DNA from: RGIG2206 sp045579085
GTDB lineage: Bacteria > Bacillota > Clostridia > Oscillospirales > Acutalibacteraceae
Direction of reading: 5' to 3'
DNA: 30,793 nucleotides
Assembly (NCBI GenBank): GCA_045579085.1
Contig: JAZNLO010000007.1
Location: 1-30,793, forward strand
The position numbers and the translations under genes are program-made. Under the pieces are notes generated by a model. That model searched no databases, was not told the DNA's origin, and saw nothing but the letters and a program-made list of their open reading frames with translations. This document shows positions 6,769 to 13,661 of this stretch, in pieces; position 1 is the stretch's first letter; every line of letters begins with the position of its first letter.

Positions 6769-8076
6769 TTGAGAAGTATAAGACTGATTGCGTTGGCAGC
6801 AGTTTTATTGATAGTGTTTTGCTCGTGCGGCACTAAGTCAACGTCAAACGCTACATCGGGAATGATTAAGGCGGACGCAATGGACTCGCCATACGGGAAC
6901 AACGTGTCTGACTCATTAGAGAAAGTGCTTAAAAACTCGGGCGAGGTTGTGGTCTATTCTGTTGGAGAGCAGTTGTCAGAGCGTGACACCGACTTTGTTG
7001 AATATTTCGAAAAATATTATAACGGAGAGGTCGTGTTTGAGTATTGTCCAAGTGAGGATATGCTTTCAAAAATCATTACAGACAATGCCGCAGGGCTTGC
7101 GCCTGACGTGGTAAATCTCTCGCAGTATAACTGGCCCAACACTGCTACAAAGAAGTTTGTATACAGCATAAATCAGTTGGAGCAGCAGGGAATAGAGGGA
7201 CTTACGCACCCCGAGCTTATGCGATACAGAACGCTGACAGAGGACAACTTTTCTTATAACGGCGAATGTTACAGCATCAGCGTAAGCAGTTGTGTGCCGA
7301 TTATAGCCGCAATAAATATTGACCTCTTTGACCGTTGCGGAGTGCAGTCACCGCTTACTTATAATGCAGACGGAAGTTGGAACTTTGATACGTTTTTCGC
7401 TTGTTGCAGCGGAATTATCAGAGGCACGGCGGGCAATAACCGAATCAAGAGCCTTTACGCATCGGATATGGGCTGGTTTATGACGGCAAACGATGCGGCA
7501 TTTGTAAGCATCGATGGGCCACTCAAATCGCAAATTACGTCTGATAACTCCAAATCAACGTTAACCTATCTGCGTCAACTTTACGAGACTAACAGCATAT
7601 CAGCAGATGCAAACTCGTTCAAGAAAGGCGAAACTGCGATATATCTGTGTGCGGCAGATGAGTTTATCGGTATGGTGGACAAGCTCAAATTCAAGTGGGA
7701 CGTGGTCCCGTTTCCTTACGGAAATAAAAATGTGAGCGGATACACGCCCGGTAGGGTGACGGGATACAGCGTCAGTGTGAACAGTGAAAACCCTCAAGGT
7801 GCGGTAAATTATATAATTGCACGTAATATGTTTGATAATTTTTACTTGCATAACAAAAACGGCGCAGTTTGGAAGAAAGAATATATCGTGTATTCAACAG
7901 AGCAGCTTAATACAGTTATAAACAGTATTTGGCGCACAAGAAATTGCCTGTTTAGAGGTGTGGGTGACTTGTCGGACGAGTACAGCAGATTTTGGAGCGA
8001 TTTTTCAAACGAGAACGTACCGATTGACACTCTGGTTTATAGTTATGACGACATAATTAAGTATAATTGCAGATAA
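6769..8076 (+). CDS. Solute-binding lipoprotein (extracellular solute-binding protein family 1-like), TTG start
   Basis: The 435-residue product has a lipoprotein signal peptide: basic MRSIR, a hydrophobic core to about residue 17, and a lipobox ending at C20 (FCSC). It would be anchored on the outer face of the membrane. The mature part resembles family-1 ABC binding proteins for sugars or oligosaccharides: VVYSVGEQ near the start, then DVVNLSQYNWPN, IAAINIDLFDRCGV, SWNFDTFFACCSGI and a Gly/Pro-rich VVPFPYGN stretch. The start is TTG at 6769, 6 bases after GGGGGGTG; no ATG in this frame fits better. No permease or ATPase gene is adjacent, so it works with components encoded elsewhere or as a sensor. 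The substrate is unknown. It is followed after 16 bases by a second gene on the same strand. Confidence 0.85.
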   Translation: MRSIRLIALAAVLLIVFCSCGTKSTSNATSGMIKADAMDSPYGNNVSDSLEKVLKNSGEVVVYSVGEQLSERDTDFVEYFEKYYNGEVVFEYCPSEDMLSKIITDNAAGLAPDVVNLSQYNWPNTATKKFVYSINQLEQQGIEGLTHPELMRYRTLTEDNFSYNGECYSISVSSCVPIIAAINIDLFDRCGVQSPLTYNADGSWNFDTFFACCSGIIRGTAGNNRIKSLYASDMGWFMTANDAAFVSIDGPLKSQITSDNSKSTLTYLRQLYETNSISADANSFKKGETAIYLCAADEFIGMVDKLKFKWDVVPFPYGNKNVSGYTPGRVTGYSVSVNSENPQGAVNYIIARNMFDNFYLHNKNGAVWKKEYIVYSTEQLNTVINSIWRTRNCLFRGVGDLSDEYSRFWSDFSNENVPIDTLVYSYDDIIKYNCR

Positions 8077-8092
8077 AAAGACGGAGAAAGAA

Positions 8093-8662
8093 ATGAAGAA
8101 GTTTTACATAATCGTGGCGCATACAGGAACAGTTTTGTCCCGACTCATAAGGCTCTATACAAAGGACGAATATTCACACGTTTCACTTGCGTTGGACTCG
8201 GAATTAGAGCAGATGTATAGCTTCGGCAGAAAGAACGCCTATAACCCCTTTTTTGGGGGCTTTGTGCATGAGGGAATACATTGGGGAACGTTTAAAAGAT
8301 TTTACAAAACCCGTGTGAAAGTGATGGAAATTGACGTTGACGACGAGCAGTATGAAATTCTAAAACGCACAATTGATAAGTTCAAGGCAGAAAAAAGCGA
8401 GTATGGATTTAACTATTTAGGTATGTTTGCAACGGCAATCAAACTCAAGCTTCGATTTAAAAACAGATTCTATTGCGCAGAATTTGTAAAACATATGGTT
8501 GATACTGCGCAGATAGATGCCGACTTGCCCGAACTGGTAAGACCCGAAAGCTTCAAAAACTTTGCTAATTCAAAGGTGGTATACACTGGACTTCTGCGTG
8601 ATTACGTCTACACTCCATTAGAGATAGAGGTATTAGAGTCGGAAGCATTTGCAACAGTTTAA
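8093..8662 (+). CDS. Permuted NlpC/P60-like (YiiX-type) papain-fold protein, function unknown
   Basis: The 189-residue product has the motif order of circularly permuted NlpC/P60 proteins. The catalytic histidine comes first (EYSHVSLALD, H29) and the cysteine later (NRFYCAEFV, C128). Known or suspected activities of that superfamily are peptide, amide or lipid ester hydrolysis. There is no signal peptide or membrane segment, so it is probably cytosolic, which is odd for a cell-wall hydrolase and argues for another substrate. An intact His/Cys pair suggests it is active. It lies 16 bases after the solute-binding lipoprotein and shares its transcript; a functional link is possible but unproven. 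A strong hairpin terminator follows. Confidence 0.72.
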   Translation: MKKFYIIVAHTGTVLSRLIRLYTKDEYSHVSLALDSELEQMYSFGRKNAYNPFFGGFVHEGIHWGTFKRFYKTRVKVMEIDVDDEQYEILKRTIDKFKAEKSEYGFNYLGMFATAIKLKLRFKNRFYCAEFVKHMVDTAQIDADLPELVRPESFKNFANSKVVYTGLLRDYVYTPLEIEVLESEAFATV

Positions 8663-8671
8663 TATAATGAA

Positions 8672-8718
8672 AAAACAGCACCGCAGACTTAAACATTGTC
8701 TGCGGTGCTGTTAATTTT
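8672..8718. terminator. Bidirectional terminator between the NlpC-like gene and trpB
   Basis: AACAGCACCGCAGAC (8674-8688) pairs perfectly with 8698-8712 (15 bp, 9-base loop). The minus strand has a run of T after the stem (A-run 8671-8675) and the plus strand a looser T-rich tract. It ends both converging transcripts. Confidence 0.9.
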
Positions 8719-8726
8719 ATATTTGT

Positions 8727-9944
8727 TTATTTAATTCCGTATCTTTCGATGATATAATCCATATCCTTGTCGCCTCTGCCGGAGAGATTGATAAGGACAG
8801 AGCCCTTACCCATACGCTGAGCAAGCTTTATTCCATATGCAACTGCGTGCGAGCTCTCGATAGCGGGGATAATTCCCTCAAGTCTTGAGAGCTTGAAGAA
8901 TGCGTCGATGGTTTCATCGTCATCAATCACGTCATACTTAATTCTGCCAAGGTCGTGCAAAAATGCGTGCTCGGGTCCGGATGAGGGATAGTCAAGACCG
9001 CTTGCAACCGAGTATACAGGAGCGGGCTCGCCGTTTTCATCCTTGAGCATTATGCTGTTAAAGCCGTGCATAACGCCTTCTTCACCGTAGGTAAGACTTG
9101 CAGCGTGGTCACCCATAGCAGAGCCTCTACCCAACGGCTCCACTCCGTACAAATCAACGGGGTCGTTCAAGAAGCCTGAGAAGATTCCCATTGCATTTGA
9201 ACCGCCGCCAACGCATGCAACAACAGCGTCGGGCAGCTCGCCTGTCATTTCAAGGAACTGCTGTCTTGCCTCAACGCCAACAACGTTTTGAAAATCGCGA
9301 ACCATCATTGGAAATGGGTGAGGCCCAACAACAGTGCCGATGCAGTATATGGCGTCCTTATATTCGTTGCAGTAAGCATCAAACGCAGCGTCAACTGCTT
9401 CTTTCAGCGTTTGAAGCCCGTCGGTTACCTCGATAACGTTTGCACCCAGAATCTTCATTCTGGCAACGTTTGGAGCCTGCTTTTTAATGTCAACAGCTCC
9501 CATATAAATGTCACATTCAAGTCCGAAATAAGCGGCGGCAGTGGCAAGTGCAACGCCGTGCTGACCTGCGCCTGTTTCAGCGATAACCTTTTTCTTACCC
9601 ATATATTTTGCAAGCAGCGCCTCGCCCATGCAGTGATTGAGCTTGTGCGCGCCTGAGTGGTTTAAGTCCTCACGCTTGACGTAAAGCTGAACGTTGCCGA
9701 GTGTATCGGAGAGCCTTTGAAGATGGGAGATAGGGGTAGGTCTGCCCTGAAACTCCTTGCGAATTCTGCGAAGCTCGCTGATAAACTTTCTTGATTTGCA
9801 AATGGTGAAATAAGCCTCAGTAATTTCGTTCATAGCCTGTTGCAGCTCAGGTGAAACATATGAGCCGCCGTATTTGCCGAAATACCCGTTAGCATCGGGA
9901 TAGTTTTTAAAATAGGTATCAAAGTCAACATTGTTAAATTTCAT
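8727..9944 (-). CDS. trpB: Tryptophan synthase beta subunit, stand-alone, T-box controlled
   Basis: TrpB is a PLP enzyme that joins indole and serine to give tryptophan. The 405-residue product has the N-terminal FGKYGGSYVSPEL motif, RPTPISHLQRLS, the PLP lysine K101 in SGAHKLNHCMG, ETGAGQHGVA, a GGGSNAMG phosphate loop, and the C-terminal NLSGRGDKD. The PLP motif reads HKLNH rather than the HKINN of the classical TrpA-partnered enzyme. There is no trpA or any other trp gene in the window. The enzyme may use free indole, or partner with a distant TrpA. The start is ATG at 9944, preceded by GGAGGA (9953-9958). The same frame stays open further upstream, but that stretch is the T-box leader. 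A tryptophan T-box and a terminator precede it. Confidence 0.93.
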   Translation of the reverse strand: MKFNNVDFDTYFKNYPDANGYFGKYGGSYVSPELQQAMNEITEAYFTICKSRKFISELRRIRKEFQGRPTPISHLQRLSDTLGNVQLYVKREDLNHSGAHKLNHCMGEALLAKYMGKKKVIAETGAGQHGVALATAAAYFGLECDIYMGAVDIKKQAPNVARMKILGANVIEVTDGLQTLKEAVDAAFDAYCNEYKDAIYCIGTVVGPHPFPMMVRDFQNVVGVEARQQFLEMTGELPDAVVACVGGGSNAMGIFSGFLNDPVDLYGVEPLGRGSAMGDHAASLTYGEEGVMHGFNSIMLKDENGEPAPVYSVASGLDYPSSGPEHAFLHDLGRIKYDVIDDDETIDAFFKLSRLEGIIPAIESSHAVAYGIKLAQRMGKGSVLINLSGRGDKDMDYIIERYGIK

Positions 9945-9960
9945 CGTAAAATCCTCCTTA

Positions 9961-10253
9961 CAATAAAAAACGTCCTTGACAGCAAATTGAATTTCTGTCA
10001 AGGACGAACAAAACATTATTCGCGGTGCCACCTTGAATTCATAGGCAAAGCCTATGCTCTTAGCAGGATACAAAATATCCCCGACAACTGACGTATGCCA
10101 ACACGTTGCAGAATACTCTGTGAAAACACATTTGACTGCACCCTCAGCGGCCCATTTGACAACTTGTTTCTTACCTGACTTTCAGCATCACAGGCTCTCT
10201 GTAAAGGCATGATTGCCGTTATCTCCGCTTCAACGGTTTAACATATTAAATTT
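9961..10253 (-). promoter_or_regulatory. T-box leader RNA with UGG (tryptophan) specifier
   Basis: A T-box riboswitch binds uncharged tRNA and lets transcription run on when that amino acid is scarce. Read on the minus strand, Stem I is closed by AGCGG pairing with CCGCT, holds the AGAGAGCC hallmark (about 10200-10193), and on its 3' side next to the base has AAATGGG, placing a UGG tryptophan specifier at 10154-10152. The T-box sequence AAGGTGGCACCGCG lies at 10034-10021, close to the canonical AGGGTGGNACCGCG. Its bulge reads UGGC, complementary to a GCCA end, fitting the G discriminator base of bacterial tRNA-Trp. The terminator stem at 9971-10006 completes the switch. This directly supports tryptophan control of trpB. 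Confidence 0.93.
9963..10006 (-). terminator. T-box attenuator terminator upstream of trpB
   Basis: CGTCCTTGACAG (9971-9982) and CTGTCAAGGACG (9995-10006) form a 12-bp stem. On the minus strand it is followed by six T. It competes with the antiterminator that contains the T-box sequence. Confidence 0.92.
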
Positions 10254-10258
10254 TCTGT

Positions 10259-10287
10259 ATTATACTACCACCTTTAAAATTTGTCAA
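10259..10287 (-). promoter_or_regulatory. Consensus sigma-A promoter of the T-box/trpB unit
   Basis: On the minus strand TTGACA (10287-10282) and TATAAT (10264-10259) both match consensus perfectly and are 17 bases apart. Transcription would start near 10252, just ahead of Stem I. A strong constitutive promoter fits control by attenuation. Confidence 0.92.
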
Positions 10288-10326
10288 TAGTAAGATGATA
10301 AATCAATACATTCGCATAACAAAAGC

Positions 10327-10917
10327 CTATTTGTTAACGATGATGTTTTCTATAACTACGTCGTTTACAGGCATATCGTTTCTGCCCACATCAACATTTG
10401 CGATAGCATCAACCACATCCATACCGTCATAAACCTGACCGAATACAGTGTGATGATAGTCAAGCCAAGGGGTGCCGCCGAGCTTTTCGTAGCTTTCAAC
10501 CGCATCGGCAGGGAAGTAGTCAGGGAGAGTTTTCATTTCCTCAACCATAGAGGCAGGAACAGATGAAGCCTGAACAATGAAGAACTGACTTCCGTTAGTG
10601 CAAGGGCCGGCGTTAGCCATCGACAAAGCGCCGCGCAGATTGTGCAGTTCGGGTGAAAACTCGTCCTCAAAAGGTGAGCCCCAGATGCTTTCGCCGCCTG
10701 TACCTGTGCCGTTGGGGTCACCGCCCTGAATCATAAAATCCTTGATAACACGGTGAAACTTCAAACCGTTGTAGTAACCGTTCTCTGAGTGGGTGACAAA
10801 GTTCTCAACCGCTTTTGGCGCTTTGGTTGGGAACAGCTTAATTTTTATGCTGCCTAAAGAGGTTACCATCTCAACTGTAAGCTCGTTTGCTTTAGGCATA
10901 TCTAATTGAAAACTCAT
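10327..10917 (-). CDS. Cyclophilin-type peptidyl-prolyl cis-trans isomerase, cytosolic
   Basis: This 196-residue protein catalyses cis-trans isomerisation of proline peptide bonds. Cyclophilin motifs are all present: KAPKAVENF, FHRVIKDFMIQGGDP (catalytic R56), NGSQFFI (108-114), and HTVFGQVYDGMDVVD (156-170). An insertion of about 30 residues between the NGSQFFI and HTVFG motifs is rich in acidic and proline residues. I believe such insertions occur in other Firmicute cyclophilins. There is no signal peptide, so it acts in the cytosol. The AAGGAG ribosome binding site (10931-10926) overlaps the stop codon of the upstream ATPase-like gene, and the gap is only 12 bases, so the two are co-transcribed and probably co-translated. 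Confidence 0.93.
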   Translation of the reverse strand: MSFQLDMPKANELTVEMVTSLGSIKIKLFPTKAPKAVENFVTHSENGYYNGLKFHRVIKDFMIQGGDPNGTGTGGESIWGSPFEDEFSPELHNLRGALSMANAGPCTNGSQFFIVQASSVPASMVEEMKTLPDYFPADAVESYEKLGGTPWLDYHHTVFGQVYDGMDVVDAIANVDVGRNDMPVNDVVIENIIVNK

Positions 10918-10929
10918 AATAATATCTCC

Positions 10930-13509
10930 TTATTTCTTAAAAATCTTACCTATTTCAGCCGCCGCTAACGGAATAGTTGAAAGAATAATAACGAATATAG
11001 TCTTGCTCGCAATCGGAGCGGACAGCCCTATATGACTGTTAAGAAGCGATACAATCACAAGCGCACAGCTAAGCGCAATTTCAATCAGCATATAGGGGTT
11101 GCTGAGCAGACCGAGCCTTAAAACGTTTGAGCGAGAGCGCAGACTGAACGAATATACGTTAGCTGAAAGCACAAACACAGCATAGGCAAGAGCGCCCGCT
11201 AAGGCGGCTGAAACAGCGTTGCCAATTGCAAATGCTATAACTGTCACAATCGCTATGGTGAAGGCATGCCAAGCAACGCTTGCTCTGCGGCCACCGTCGA
11301 AGAAGCTGTCGATGTGCTGTTTTTTTGCGCTAACCTTTCTCTTGTGTATAGGCTCAAGCGCAAACGCAAACGGGGGCAGTATTGAGAGCAAGAACGCGCC
11401 GCACATAACCTGTAATGAGCTGATAATCGGCTCCTGCCAGAATGCGAATCCTAAAATAATAGCCATAACAAAGGCAAAGCTGCAACAGAGAGAAAAGTGC
11501 AATGCCTTACGTATACATTCATATATGGTGCTGCCTCTGTTTATTACATTAACAATGGTGGAGAAGCCATCGTCAGCCAGAACAATATCGGAATTGTATC
11601 TGGCGGCATCGGTGCCTGTCAAGCCTAAAGCAAAGCCAACATCTGCAGCCCTGAGTGAAGCGGTGTCGGACGGGCCACGACCTGTAATCGCAACAGTTTC
11701 GCCGTTGCCTTGCAAAGCGGCAACAATCCTAACCTTGTCCTGCGAGCCAATTCTTGCAAACACAGAGTAGTCCTTGATTCTGTTTATCAGCTCATATTCA
11801 TCAATCTGAGCCAGCTCTTCTCCTGTGATAGCCTCGCTGTCGTCAGATAATATACCAATCTGCCTTGAAATCGCAATGGCAGTATCAATACTGTCGCCCG
11901 TAATCATAATGGGCCTTGTGCCGATTTGCTTGCACATTCTAACAGCCTCAACAGCATCACTGCGAATCGGGCTTACCATACCGATTAGGCCTACAAACTC
12001 AAGCTCACTGATAAGCTCCTCAGCGGTTGGGCTTGCTGCAAGGGTGAGGTCGCCTATTACCTTAACGCCAACTGCAATAACGTGCAACGCCTCTGTGCCG
12101 AGAGCTTTTGCAGCCTCGAGATGCTTTTCGTTATAGTTGCCCGAGCATTTGTTGATTACCACTTCAGGCGCACCCATAACGATTGCGTAAGAGATGCCGT
12201 CTATCATATTAACAGTAGCGGAAACCATGCTGGAGTTGTTAAACGGAATTTCGTTAAGTCGGGGATACAGGTTCTCAAGCTCTGCCTTTGTTACAGATGC
12301 AGCTTTTTTGTATGCCATTATAAGCGCATCGTTAGTGGGGTTTGAGCCGCTGTCACTGCAAATTGCAGCATAACGTAAGAGCCTGAGCTCTTTCTCGCTG
12401 AGTGAATCGTCAAACGAAACAATTTCGTTAGCGCAAAACAGCTTTGATACGCTTAAATGCTGCTCAACCAAAGAGGTCTTGTCCGCGCATAAAACAGAAA
12501 CCTTACCGATTTTATCAATTGCGGCAGTATTTGTAATAAGTGCGCCACTGCGTGACATTCTCCAAGCGCCGATTGTAATAACAACGGTTGCAATCGAGGC
12601 TATTGTTGCAGGGGATACAGCAGCAGTTACGGTTGCAACATAAAGCAAAGCTCTTGCACCAATCTGGAGCAGAGAAAGGTCATCACCGCCTGCGGTGAAT
12701 CTTATACAAATAAAATCAATCACAAAAAGCAAACCAAATATAAAGGGCAGTGCCTTGTTTAAGGTTGATGCCAGTTGCTTCAAGCCCTTGCTTGCAACAG
12801 AAAGCTCTTGCTTTTCTTCGTTTAAGTCAATTTTGCCTGCCTCAGCATCGTTTGCAACAGCGGTAACAACTGCGGTGCCCTTTCCGTAGGTGACAACACA
12901 ACCTGAGTGTATCATATTCTTGCGCTCAGCAAGCGGGGTAATGTCTGAGCAAATCGCCTCGTGTGATTTTGCGATTGGAACAGAGTGGCCCGAAATTATA
13001 ACCTCGTCGCAGATGAGCAGTTGAGAATCAATCAGTCTTGCATCAGCTGGGATAAGGTCACCTCTTGAAACATAGATGATATCGCCTACAACAAGCTCGG
13101 TAGCGTTGATTGAGATGATTTCGCCGTCACGCAGCACCTTAGCCGTTGGCGCAACTTTCAACTTGAGAATTGATATATGTTTAAGTCCTGCATAGTCGCG
13201 CAACGCACATAAAACAATTAAAACAAGAAAAATCGCAACTAAAGCAATCGGGTCAAGAAGATGGGCGGTTGTATCGTAAACCGAGCTTACAAATATGGAA
13301 ATAATCGAGGCAACCACTAAGGTTATAAACACTGGGCTTTTAAGCTGAGAGATAATGTTGCTTAAGATGTTAGATGTCTTGATAGCACCAACAAAATTAG
13401 GCCCGTTTTTTTCGAGCCTGTCAGCCGCTTCCGCCTTGCTCAGACCTCTTTCAAGGTTGGAACCGAGCTCAGCAAGAATATTCTCAGTATGTTCTGAGTG
13501 CCAAATCAT
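10930..13509 (-). CDS. Degenerate P-type ATPase homologue (P2-type architecture, probably a pseudoenzyme)
   Basis: The 859-residue product has the full layout of a P2 (SERCA/PMCA-like) cation ATPase: a cation-ATPase N-terminal domain (WHSEHTENILAELGSN), M1-M2, actuator domain, M3-M4, P and N domains, and M5-M10. Key motifs are altered throughout. Actuator TGES is SGHS (173-176). M4 PEGLP is PATIA (300-304). DKTGTLT is DKTSLVE, keeping the phosphorylatable D343. KGAPE is MGAPE. DPPR is SPIR. The hinge GDGxND is GRGPSD (610-615). The M6 ND metal ligands are missing before LEP. Only D343, TGD (537-539) and the last Asp of the hinge survive. The frame is intact for 2.6 kb, so it is not decaying. 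The start is ATG at 13509, 9 bases after GGAG; the upstream TTG overlaps that site. It probably lacks ion pumping and may be a sensor or scaffold. Confidence 0.88.
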   Translation of the reverse strand: MIWHSEHTENILAELGSNLERGLSKAEAADRLEKNGPNFVGAIKTSNILSNIISQLKSPVFITLVVASIISIFVSSVYDTTAHLLDPIALVAIFLVLIVLCALRDYAGLKHISILKLKVAPTAKVLRDGEIISINATELVVGDIIYVSRGDLIPADARLIDSQLLICDEVIISGHSVPIAKSHEAICSDITPLAERKNMIHSGCVVTYGKGTAVVTAVANDAEAGKIDLNEEKQELSVASKGLKQLASTLNKALPFIFGLLFVIDFICIRFTAGGDDLSLLQIGARALLYVATVTAAVSPATIASIATVVITIGAWRMSRSGALITNTAAIDKIGKVSVLCADKTSLVEQHLSVSKLFCANEIVSFDDSLSEKELRLLRYAAICSDSGSNPTNDALIMAYKKAASVTKAELENLYPRLNEIPFNNSSMVSATVNMIDGISYAIVMGAPEVVINKCSGNYNEKHLEAAKALGTEALHVIAVGVKVIGDLTLAASPTAEELISELEFVGLIGMVSPIRSDAVEAVRMCKQIGTRPIMITGDSIDTAIAISRQIGILSDDSEAITGEELAQIDEYELINRIKDYSVFARIGSQDKVRIVAALQGNGETVAITGRGPSDTASLRAADVGFALGLTGTDAARYNSDIVLADDGFSTIVNVINRGSTIYECIRKALHFSLCCSFAFVMAIILGFAFWQEPIISSLQVMCGAFLLSILPPFAFALEPIHKRKVSAKKQHIDSFFDGGRRASVAWHAFTIAIVTVIAFAIGNAVSAALAGALAYAVFVLSANVYSFSLRSRSNVLRLGLLSNPYMLIEIALSCALVIVSLLNSHIGLSAPIASKTIFVIILSTIPLAAAEIGKIFKK

Positions 13510-13661
13510 ATATATCAACTCCAAAAGATTACATTTTTGTTACCTTATCATATTACATTAAAAGCAACCAAAAAGCAAGAAAAAATAAAGACTATATTTA
13601 ATGTTGTAAAGAAATACAAAATATGATAAACTCTCATTATAATGAAGATGGAGAGTGCAAA

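Noticed and set aside
9945..10073. A 43-codon N-terminal extension of trpB in the same frame
   Set aside because: The stretch is the T-box leader with terminator and T-box sequence; ATG 9944 has a good ribosome binding site and matches the family start.
13510..13524. An earlier TTG start for the degenerate ATPase gene
   Set aside because: It overlaps the GGAG site that serves ATG 13509.
13638..13643. A TATAAT as a promoter for the radical SAM gene
   Set aside because: There is no -35 box at 16-18 bases, and the start point would fall at the ribosome binding site.
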